Assembly: GCA_002710265.1 (NCBI GenBank)
Contig: PAJW01000007.1
Span: 74,058-81,144, forward strand
Source of the DNA: Gammaproteobacteria bacterium
GTDB taxonomy: Bacteria; Pseudomonadota; Gammaproteobacteria; Magnimaribacterales; D2472
DNA length: 7,087 bases
Direction of reading: 5' to 3'
The notes under the pieces are model-generated. The model did no database searches, had not been told where the DNA came from, and saw only the letters and a list, made by a program, of their open reading frames with translations. Each line of letters starts with the position of its first letter. The stretch's first letter is position 1. Both the position numbers and the translations under genes were made by a program. Positions 1-4,395 of this stretch are shown here, one piece after another.

Positions 1-518
1 TTATCTTTAAGTAAATTTTGAACCTCTAGCCTGGACCAAGCAAATAGTGGAGATAACTTAATTACATTCAAATCTGTAACACTCATAAATTGAACTTTGC
101 CACGCGACTCTGTCTGATCTCTCCTTATTCCCGATATCCAAATTTTAAACGAATTACTTTTAATATAGTCAAGTAAAGGCTCACGCTTTAAATTTCTACA
201 TATTGATTTACGCTTATCTTCATCCAGCGCAAAAAAATCTTGACCACTCAATTCACTCTCAAGCCAATGAGACCTATCTACAACCTTTAAGTCTATATGA
301 AAATTATTAGTCACATAGTCCATTTGTTCTTCGACACCATTCTCTGACAAGTTTGATCTTATGTACAGACACCTCACAGGAACGCCTAGCTCGGCCATGA
401 GGAAAAACAATAATGAAGATTGGTATCCAAAACTAGTAGTTAGAAAAAAATCATTTCTTCCCTTCAAACAGAAATCAATTGCCGATAAGGTATTGTCAAT
501 TAACTCTTTAGTTGCCAT
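1..518 (-). CDS. PAPS reductase (CysH)-family protein, 3' end cut by window
   Basis: Partial gene; 172 codons are visible from an ATG at 518-516 and the reading frame is open to the window edge. The family has a PP-loop fold and classically reduces PAPS or APS to sulfite in the cytoplasm. The sequence shows TSFG at residues 28-31 followed by SS (34-35), the substrate-loop region of CysH; ICRNLKREPL (106-115), resembling the ICxxxKVEPL segment; WISGIRRDQTESR (127-139), a close match to the family signature WxxGxRRxQxxxR; and KLSPLFAW (154-161). E. coli CysH is 244 residues, so roughly 70 are missing, including the region that would carry the C-terminal ECGLH cysteine motif; whether it is a true reductase cannot be judged. 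It starts 23 bases after the wzz-like stop with no clear Shine-Dalgarno, so it is probably the third gene of the polysaccharide operon. Family assignment is firm; the function in this setting is uncertain. Confidence 0.8.
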   Translation of the reverse strand, partial: MATKELIDNTLSAIDFCLKGRNDFFLTTSFGYQSSLLFFLMAELGVPVRCLYIRSNLSENGVEEQMDYVTNNFHIDLKVVDRSHWLESELSGQDFFALDEDKRKSICRNLKREPLLDYIKSNSFKIWISGIRRDQTESRGKVQFMSVTDLNVIKLSPLFAWSRLEVQNLLKD

Positions 519-541
519 GAATTAAAAATACTAAAAAATTA

Positions 542-1486
542 TCAAGTTTTTTCACTAAAAGCATAATGCCTTATAAGCACTAATACGACACTTAACATCC
601 CACCTATTAGCGCGATGAAGATACAAATTAAAGCTCGATTAGGTTCTGACTTTAGTTCCATTACCGCAGGTGGATCAATGTAATCAAAAACGTAAAATTG
701 ATTGGCCTCTATTAGAGTCAACTTTTTAGTTTCTTCTTGCAGTAACTGAGCTAAGACTTGATTTATTTCAGATAAATCAGTCATTGAAATTTGCTGATTA
801 AGATAACTAACAGACTTTTCTGACTCTGATTTATCTTTTTGCCTATAAAAACTATTAACTTCATTCACAATTAACTCAACCCATTCCTTTGCTATAAATG
901 GTGATTGATGCTTGATTGATAGGGTGATAAAGCCAGTTTTTTTATCTTCACTTAAACTTAAGTGTTTGGTTATAAATACTTTAAAGCCCTCTTGAGCGCT
1001 TGGTATTTGTTGCCGTGGATAAGAATAATCCCTAATCCAAGTATTGGTGTTCGTGTCGTAAATGTTGTCATCAAAAATTACTGTATTTGTTTTAGGGTTC
1101 CAAGATTTAAAGGCCATAAGATCTGGCAGATAAATATTTGTCATGATATTTTTTTTAAAGAAATTCAGAGATTTAATCTGTTTTATTGCTTTTGGAGCAT
1201 TACCCTCATCAACACTAGAAAAAAGGTTTATCCCAGCAGCCCCTGCAAGATTGCCGTAATTTCCATAAGCTCCAGCAATGTTATTAGATGGGTTAACAGG
1301 AGCTAGCAAAGCTTTAGATTCATATATATTTGGCAAGGAGAGGCTGTAAATAACGGCAAAAATCGATGCAAAAGCTGTTACAGAAACAATAATCCATTTT
1401 CCTCTAAATAAAATATAAAAAATTTCTAGAAGATTTATTTCGACATCAAAATCATTAGGATGTTTACTGGTGTATTTATCTTGCAT
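542..1486 (-). CDS. wzz: Wzz/chain-length determinant family protein
   Basis: A 314-residue inner-membrane protein of the polysaccharide co-polymerase (Wzz) family, which sets the chain length of O-antigen or related surface polysaccharide with the Wzy polymerase. It has the family layout: a short cytoplasmic N-terminus with a typical lead-in (VEINLLEIFYILFRGKW, residues 15-31), a first membrane helix at about 31-50, a large periplasmic domain of about 230 residues, and a second helix at about 285-305 preceded by a proline-containing segment (SEPNRALI), then a short tail. Residues 66-90 are rich in Gly, Ala and Asn, probably a loop. There is no C-terminal tyrosine-kinase domain, so it is the Wzz type rather than the Wzc type. 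It starts 9 bases after the MarR-type regulator gene, without a recognisable Shine-Dalgarno, and is clearly cotranscribed with it. Whether it acts on O-antigen, capsule or exopolysaccharide cannot be told. Confidence 0.88.
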   Translation of the reverse strand: MQDKYTSKHPNDFDVEINLLEIFYILFRGKWIIVSVTAFASIFAVIYSLSLPNIYESKALLAPVNPSNNIAGAYGNYGNLAGAAGINLFSSVDEGNAPKAIKQIKSLNFFKKNIMTNIYLPDLMAFKSWNPKTNTVIFDDNIYDTNTNTWIRDYSYPRQQIPSAQEGFKVFITKHLSLSEDKKTGFITLSIKHQSPFIAKEWVELIVNEVNSFYRQKDKSESEKSVSYLNQQISMTDLSEINQVLAQLLQEETKKLTLIEANQFYVFDYIDPPAVMELKSEPNRALICIFIALIGGMLSVVLVLIRHYAFSEKT

Positions 1487-1495
1487 AAAAAATTA

Positions 1496-1804
1496 TTAAT
1501 CTATATATGAGTTAAGTTTATCGTATTCTTGTTTCTTTTTGATAATAAATTGCTTAGTTATTATAGCTTTTTCTTGAATACCCTTAGGAGTTAAAATATA
1601 TGCATAGTTTATCTTTTGTGTTGATTTACTAAAGTTATCTATTTTAATAAATCCAATATCTATCAATGCTTTAAGACAATAATTTACCTTTCCTATGCTT
1701 AAACCAGTTTTTTTAGCTATTTGTCTTTGAGATGCATTGGCATCACGCTCGATAATGTGCATAAGATCTAATTGATCTTCTGTGATTCTTTGAGATTTCC
1801 TCAT
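1496..1804 (-). CDS. MarR-family EPS-associated transcriptional regulator
   Basis: A 102-residue single-domain winged-helix protein. It matches my recollection of the EPS-associated MarR-type family found at the head of exopolysaccharide and O-antigen loci: SQRQIAKKTGLSIGKVNYCLKAL (residues 25-47) is the helix-turn-helix, with the family hallmark GKVNYCLKAL; GFIKIDNF (51-58) and INYAYILTPKGIQEKA (65-80) are the wing and following strand; residues 80-100 are a charged helix that could mediate dimer contact. It is the first gene after the 152-bp regulatory gap and is followed 9 bases later by the wzz-like gene, so it probably controls its own operon. The ATG at 1804 is chosen because the helix-turn-helix begins soon after it and nothing upstream in frame extends it; its Shine-Dalgarno is weak. 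The ligand, if any, is unknown. Confidence 0.9.
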   Translation of the reverse strand: MRKSQRITEDQLDLMHIIERDANASQRQIAKKTGLSIGKVNYCLKALIDIGFIKIDNFSKSTQKINYAYILTPKGIQEKAIITKQFIIKKKQEYDKLNSYID

Positions 1805-1824
1805 AATAATTTATTACTTTTCAA

Positions 1825-1867
1825 GTAGCTATTTACATATAAAAAAATAATTGGAATTAATAGCTAC
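1825..1867 (-). repeat. Leader inverted repeat overlapping the ops-like element
   Basis: GTAGCTATT at 1825-1833 and its exact reverse complement AATAGCTAC at 1859-1867 are 25 bases apart. In the minus-strand transcript they would form a 9-bp stem (10 with a G-U pair) just before the start of the MarR-type gene at 1804. The 5' arm is formed by the ops-like core itself. The loop contains a run of seven U (1841-1847) preceded by a weak 5-bp A-U palindrome (TAATT/AATTA). The repeat is seen directly; a role in pausing or attenuation is inference. Confidence 0.6.
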
Positions 1868-1871
1868 CGCA
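1863..1871 (-). promoter_or_regulatory. ops/JUMPstart-like element (RfaH recruitment site)
   Basis: Read on the minus strand, the sequence is TGCGGTAGC, which matches the E. coli ops core GGCGGTAGC at 8 of 9 positions; the flanking GGTAGCTATTAA also resembles the GGTAGCTGTTAA part of JUMPstart sequences as I remember them. It lies in the expected place: about 45 bases after the predicted transcription start and about 60 bases before the first gene of a polysaccharide operon, with an rfaH homologue immediately upstream. In enterobacteria this element makes polymerase pause and recruits RfaH through the exposed non-template strand. Confidence 0.75.
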
Positions 1872-1876
1872 CGGAT

Positions 1877-1914
1877 TTCAACTAAATGATTTAATTAATA
1901 GTACCGTTCAACTA
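1877..1914. repeat. Direct repeat TTCAACTA, two copies
   Basis: TTCAACTA occurs at 1877-1884 and again at 1907-1914, 30 bases apart (about three helical turns). The second copy overlaps the left half of the palindrome at the predicted transcription start. This spacing would suit two regulator dimers on one face of the helix, but the unit is only 8 bases in AT-rich DNA, so chance is possible. Confidence 0.35.
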
Positions 1915-1920
1915 TTGAAC
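1906..1920. promoter_or_regulatory. Perfect palindrome at the operon start, candidate operator
   Basis: GTTCAA-CTA-TTGAAC is a perfect inverted repeat with 6-bp arms and a 3-bp centre. It begins directly after the -10 box at 1922-1927 and so covers the predicted transcription start. Symmetric sites of about this size are typical for dimeric winged-helix proteins, and the nearest such protein is the MarR-type regulator encoded by the first gene of the operon. The symmetry is seen; the pairing with that regulator is inferred. Confidence 0.5.
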
Positions 1921-1921
1921 A

Positions 1922-1950
1922 ATTATAATTAACGAATATTGAATAAGCAA
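1922..1950 (-). promoter_or_regulatory. Predicted sigma70 promoter of the polysaccharide operon
   Basis: On the minus strand a -35 box TTGCTT (1950-1945) is separated by exactly 17 bases from a perfect -10 box TATAAT (1927-1922). The -35 box matches the consensus at three positions (TTG). The predicted start is near 1915, which gives a leader of roughly 110 bases before the MarR-type gene. It lies only a few bases past the rfaH stop codon. The -35 region also sits inside an inverted repeat, ATATTG (1936-1941) and CAATAT (1948-1953). Confidence 0.6.
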
Positions 1951-1956
1951 TATATT

Positions 1957-2436
1957 TTAAAAGGTAAGGTGGTTTATTGGGATAGAAACTCTTCTCATAG
2001 AGCCAAGAAAAGTTAGAAGGATGCCAGCTCTTTCTTTAGATGGAAGAGAACAGATTTTTACCATGCTTCCTTTTAAAGAGCCCTTTGAAATAATAGCGTC
2101 CTGCCCTACTTGAATTTGTGGAGCCACTGGATTTATTTTTGAAGTTTTTTCTGCCACTTGCATACTTTCAATTTCGTCATTAGACATGCAGGAGATGTTA
2201 TCTCCAAATTTTATAATATTTTTTATACCCATCGTATATTTAAGAGTTGTGTAATTTTCTAGACAAGTATTAACAAAAATGTAACCAGGAAAGAGTATTT
2301 CCTCTTTTGATTTAGAATTAATCTTTTTTGTTGTTATTTTTGGCAAATAATAATCAAAGTTTTGATTTAATAGATTTCTTTCTAGTCTTTTAACTTCATT
2401 ACTTTTATATGAAGCAATAAGCCATTTTTTTTTCAT
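1957..2436 (-). CDS. rfaH: RfaH-like transcription antitermination protein
   Basis: A 159-residue NusG-family protein (E. coli RfaH has 162). The N-terminal NGN domain opens with WLIASYKSNEVKRLERNL (residues 5-22), followed by LFPGYIFVN (48-56), the LFPxYxFV signature, and GIKNIIKFG (70-78), aligned with GVSHFVRFG of RfaH. A linker leads to a KOW-type C-terminal domain from about 108 (VGQDAIISKGSLKG, 110-123) to 159. RfaH proteins bind RNA polymerase at ops sites and suppress termination and pausing in long surface-polysaccharide operons, and the RfaH C-terminal domain can refold to recruit ribosomes. An ops-like site lies about 90 bases past its stop, in the leader of the next operon. The start is placed at the ATG at 2436: a longer in-frame reading from GTG at 2526 would begin inside tRNA-Leu and its first 30 residues are translated tRNA. 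Its 5' end is 9 bases from the tRNA CCA, so it probably shares that transcript. Confidence 0.9.
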   Translation of the reverse strand: MKKKWLIASYKSNEVKRLERNLLNQNFDYYLPKITTKKINSKSKEEILFPGYIFVNTCLENYTTLKYTMGIKNIIKFGDNISCMSNDEIESMQVAEKTSKINPVAPQIQVGQDAIISKGSLKGSMVKICSLPSKERAGILLTFLGSMRRVSIPINHLTF

Positions 2437-2446
2437 GATACTCTGT
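2437..2446 (-). promoter_or_regulatory. rfaH ribosome-binding region abutting the tRNA CCA end
   Basis: Only nine bases (CAGAGTATC on the minus strand) separate the last A of the tRNA-Leu CCA from the rfaH ATG. The sole Shine-Dalgarno-like run is AGAG at 2444-2441, four bases from the ATG. The translation start region of rfaH would thus be the trailer released when the tRNA 3' end is matured. There is no room for a separate promoter here. Confidence 0.45.
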
Positions 2447-2532
2447 GGTACCCGAGGCCGGACTTGAACCGGCACGATATTTCTATCGAGGGATTTTAAG
2501 TCCCTTGTGTCTACCAATTCCACCACTCGGGC
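2446..2532 (-). tRNA. tRNA-Leu (anticodon UAA)
   Basis: An 87-base tRNA including encoded CCA. The acceptor strands GCCCGAG (2532-2526) and CTCGGGT (2456-2450) pair fully with one terminal G-U, followed by discriminator A and CCA. The D-loop contains TTGGTAGAC, the anticodon arm GGGACTTAAAATCCC carries TAA, there is a long variable arm (CGATAGAAATATCG) typical of class II tRNA-Leu, and the T-arm is GCCGGTTCAAGTCCGGC. It reads the UUA/UUG codons. It corresponds to leuZ of E. coli, which follows cysT. Here it sits inside a tightly packed transcript: 11 bases after the dehydrogenase stop and 9 bases before rfaH. Confidence 0.97.
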
Positions 2533-2543
2533 TAAATAATAAA

Positions 2544-3389
2544 TTACTCCTTATCAAAATTAATATTTTGTTCAGCTTCTCTCGAAGTTAGCTCATTATA
2601 ATGTGATCTTATAGTATTATTAGTATTAATTACCTCATTTAGCAGCTTGAATTCAGCTCCAATTTCACTTGAATATTTTAGTAAAGCTTTAGTATCTTTA
2701 GGAAAACAAGGTCCGCCAAAGCCTTTTCTTCCATCTGGTCCAGGAACTTTCATATGTGAGTCTCCAATTCTAGAATCTATAGATAAAGCACTTGTAAAAT
2801 TCTCCCATGTATCATTCGTTTTAGAATTGTCGAATATTTCTTTTAATTCATTGAAGAATATTACTTTAGTAGCTAGAAAGGAATTTATTGTATATTTTAT
2901 CAATGATGCAGATAGAGCGTCATTAACAAAAGTATGATTTTTATTTTTGCATTTAGTGTACTTTTTATAAAAATCCGATAATTTTAAACAATTATTATTA
3001 TCTCCACCGAATAGTATTAAAGATGAGTTAATAAAATCCTCGTTAGCCGAAATCTCTCTTAAGAACTCAGGGTTTAAGATTAAAGATTTAGATTTCTTTA
3101 AGATAGATTTAACATGTAAAGGAAGTACTGTGCTTTTTAAAACGACAATAGCATTTTTGTTGAAAAAATTAATTTCGCTAATTACATTATTTACAATGCT
3201 TATGTCTTGAGATCCGTCATCGAGCATAGGGGTTGGAACGCATATAAATATAAAATCGGGATTAAATGATTCTAAATCTTTTATGCTAGTGTTTCGCTTA
3301 GGATCAATAATACATATATCTACTTCGTCAGCAATGCCATTACAAAGTGCTTTTCCAACAAATCCGTATCCAACTATCCCAACTTTCAT
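2544..3389 (-). CDS. Short UDP-glucose/GDP-mannose dehydrogenase-family protein without C-terminal domain
   Basis: A 281-residue member of the nucleotide-sugar 6-dehydrogenase family, whose full-length enzymes (about 390-450 residues) oxidise UDP-glucose or similar to the uronic acid with two NAD+. Visible features: the Rossmann motif GYGFVG (7-12) with an acidic residue at D29; CVPTP (50-54); KST (85-87); NPEFLRE (106-112); KYTINSFLATKVIFFNE (165-181), with the conserved K165 and N169; and the catalytic loop GFGGPCFPKD (223-232), with nucleophile C228, K231 and D232. The protein ends about 30 residues into the central helix region and lacks the whole C-terminal nucleotide-sugar-binding Rossmann domain. 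All catalytic residues are intact and the end is a clean stop, so it looks like a natural short form rather than decay. It follows the nucleotidyltransferase gene by 12 bases. The substrate is unknown; a uronic acid for surface polysaccharide is the obvious guess. Confidence 0.8.
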   Translation of the reverse strand: MKVGIVGYGFVGKALCNGIADEVDICIIDPKRNTSIKDLESFNPDFIFICVPTPMLDDGSQDISIVNNVISEINFFNKNAIVVLKSTVLPLHVKSILKKSKSLILNPEFLREISANEDFINSSLILFGGDNNNCLKLSDFYKKYTKCKNKNHTFVNDALSASLIKYTINSFLATKVIFFNELKEIFDNSKTNDTWENFTSALSIDSRIGDSHMKVPGPDGRKGFGGPCFPKDTKALLKYSSEIGAEFKLLNEVINTNNTIRSHYNELTSREAEQNINFDKE

Positions 3390-3401
3390 ATTATTTTAAT
3401 T

Positions 3402-3791
3402 TTAAAGTTCACCTTTGTCTCTAAGCTCATTTCTTATTTTTGTTGCACTAATATTTGTAATTGCTTCTTCAAAACTTTCTTCCTCAAATACATAACCCAC
3501 ACCTCGACCATAAGTAATATTTACAATATTAGGAACAAGCATAATTTCATATTCCTTACCTCTTTCAAATCCATCTACTTGAAGAGCAACCTCTATATTC
3601 TTACAAACAGTATCCCAATCAAAGGGATTATCATCCTGACCATCTCCACCCGAAGCGCCTTGAACATCTCTAACTTGAATAGCTACTTGGCCAGTTTTTG
3701 CAACACATCTTTTAAATAGGGCTTGATGACCATCATGCCATGGCTGCCATCTTCCAAGCATCTGTACTGTTGGTTTTTTCCAATCAAACAT
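3402..3791 (-). CDS. Small HxGH-type nucleotidyltransferase (cytidylyl/adenylyltransferase-like)
   Basis: A 129-residue protein of the nucleotidylyl-transferase superfamily. The mononucleotide-binding motif is GRWQPWHDGH (residues 13-22, with H19 and H22 as the HxGH pair), and the second signature ISATKIRNEL (114-123) matches the ISxTxxR loop that contacts the triphosphate. These motifs are shared by cytidylyltransferases, NMN adenylyltransferases and ATP sulfurylases, so the nucleotide and acceptor are not settled. The middle part contains a Gly/Asp-rich loop (46-55). Its ATG shares one base with the stop of the CysC-like kinase gene (TAATG) and has a clear GGAGA Shine-Dalgarno at 3798-3802, stronger than those of the neighbouring operons. 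The tight coupling argues that the two proteins act in one pathway, making and phosphorylating an activated nucleotide. It is compact compared with most relatives. Confidence 0.7.
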   Translation of the reverse strand: MFDWKKPTVQMLGRWQPWHDGHQALFKRCVAKTGQVAIQVRDVQGASGGDGQDDNPFDWDTVCKNIEVALQVDGFERGKEYEIMLVPNIVNITYGRGVGYVFEEESFEEAITNISATKIRNELRDKGEL

Positions 3792-4204
3792 TAAGAATCT
3801 CCATTTATAATATCATGTGCAATATTTATGTGATTCTTATCATTCCATTCTTTAATATGATATGTAACATTCTCTGGTTTTTGAAACAATTTATTAGTAT
3901 CAGCAAATCTTCCTTCAGAAATAGTATCCATCCATATTGTAATATCGGCATCAAAATTAGCTCTGGTTTCTTTGGTAGGACATACAAAATCACATATTAC
4001 AAAGCGTCCGTGCTTATTTTCAAAGTCTGCAAAAGCTCTCATTCTATGGGATTGTCTTGATCTTCCTTCATCAGAAAAATCCCAATCATTTGCCATTTCT
4101 CTGACTTTGTCAGCATTGTACCAAGCAGCTCCTAACAGAGGTACAAGTCTTTCAGTCAAATATGTTTTTCCAGATCCCGGGAGCCCCATTACTAAAATTT
4201 TCAT
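3791..4204 (-). CDS. CysC-like (adenylylsulfate kinase-like) P-loop kinase
   Basis: A 137-residue P-loop kinase. The Walker A motif GLPGSGKT is at residues 7-14; NADKVR (about 31-36) takes the place of the DGDxxR segment of APS kinases; FSDEGR followed by RQSHRM matches the FSxxxR...R region; and a CPTKETR segment corresponds to the PxxxxR segment that follows the second core strand. APS kinases are near 200 residues, so this is a short form, and the DGD to NAD change makes APS as substrate doubtful. A CysC homologue beside a nucleotidyltransferase is also known from Campylobacter capsule loci (Cj1415/Cj1416), where the products act on CDP-linked phosphoramidate rather than sulfate. The ATG at 4204 has an AAGGA Shine-Dalgarno at 4212-4216. 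First gene after tRNA-Cys; it overlaps the next gene by one base. Confidence 0.72.
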   Translation of the reverse strand: MKILVMGLPGSGKTYLTERLVPLLGAAWYNADKVREMANDWDFSDEGRSRQSHRMRAFADFENKHGRFVICDFVCPTKETRANFDADITIWMDTISEGRFADTNKLFQKPENVTYHIKEWNDKNHINIAHDIINGDS

Positions 4205-4231
4205 TATATTTTCCTTAATATCAAGAATTGT

Positions 4232-4237
4232 ATTATA
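4232..4237 (-). promoter_or_regulatory. Possible -10 box before the CysC-like gene
   Basis: The 72 bases between tRNA-Cys and the kinase gene contain a perfect TATAAT on the minus strand, which would place a transcript start about 20 bases before the ATG and just upstream of its Shine-Dalgarno. No convincing -35 box is visible at the right distance and the region is nearly pure A/T, so a chance match is quite possible. The alternative is read-through from the uvrC-pgsA-tRNA transcript. Confidence 0.3.
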
Positions 4238-4276
4238 TATATTTAAAGATATTAGTTATTTAATATTAATTTTTAT

Positions 4277-4350
4277 TGGAGGCTGAATCCGGAATCGAAC
4301 CGGAGTTAACGGCTTTGCAGGCCGCTGCATAACCACTCTGCCATCCAGCC
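4277..4350 (-). tRNA. tRNA-Cys (anticodon GCA)
   Basis: A 74-base tRNA including encoded CCA, the same length as E. coli tRNA-Cys. The acceptor strands GGCTGGA (4350-4344) and TTCAGCC (4287-4281) pair with one G-U, and the discriminator is U73, the known identity base for cysteine. The D-arm shows AGTGGTTATGC, the anticodon arm GGCCTGCAAAGCC carries GCA, and the T-arm is CTCCGGTTCGATTCCGGA. It lies 45 bases after the pgsA stop, as in the conserved gammaproteobacterial uvrC-pgsA-tRNA block; no tRNA-Gly gene is present between them, unlike E. coli. Confidence 0.97.
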
Positions 4351-4395
4351 TAATTAAGCAACAGTATTGTATACAAGTAATCAAATTATAAGAAG

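Larger units (their letters stand above)
2533..4276 (-). other. Three-gene cassette between tRNA-Cys and tRNA-Leu
   Basis: In E. coli the Cys and Leu(UAA) tRNA genes follow pgsA as neighbours (pgsA-glyW-cysT-leuZ). Here 1.74 kb with three metabolic genes separates them: CysC-like kinase, HxGH nucleotidyltransferase and short nucleotide-sugar dehydrogenase, all in the same direction. I see no integrase and no obvious flanking direct repeat, so the mode of entry is not shown. Part of the cassette has a higher GC content than uvrC (hand count 77 of 180 at 3601-3780, against 35 of 120 in two uvrC samples). Insertion, rather than loss of adjacency by rearrangement, is an inference. Confidence 0.45.

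Noticed and set aside
962..1306. Plus-strand open frame of 114 codons opposite the wzz-like gene, and similar ones at 2647-2937, 3740-4060, 3972-4286, 5992-6174 and 6192-6383
   Set aside because: Each lies antisense inside a well-supported gene, has no recognisable motif and no convincing ribosome site; they are shadows.
1841..1858. TAATT-CC-AATTA followed by seven T (minus strand) as a terminator in the leader
   Set aside because: The stem has five A-U pairs and a two-base loop, too weak for a standard terminator; kept only as part of the leader-hairpin observation.
1936..1953. Inverted repeat ATATTG/CAATAT after the rfaH stop as an intrinsic terminator
   Set aside because: The stem is only six A/T-rich pairs, no U-run follows it, and it overlaps the -35 box of the next promoter.
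2547..2552. Perfect AAGGAG Shine-Dalgarno (minus strand) at the end of the dehydrogenase gene
   Set aside because: It encodes the last codons AAG GAG before the stop; no start codon lies at a usable distance and tRNA-Leu begins 14 bases later.
2446..4350. Integrative element with att sites in the two tRNA genes
   Set aside because: No integrase, and the only similarity between the two tRNA ends is the normal T-arm; a cassette insertion is plausible but not a demonstrable mobile element.
4367..4376. TTGTATACAA palindrome between pgsA and tRNA-Cys
   Set aside because: A single 10-base A/T-rich palindrome with no second copy and no regulator linked to it; too weak to call an operator.
4351..4395. 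Promoter for tRNA-Cys with TACAAT as -10
   Set aside because: The hexamer 17 bases upstream (TTCTTA) is a poor -35 box; cotranscription with pgsA across 45 bases is at least as likely.
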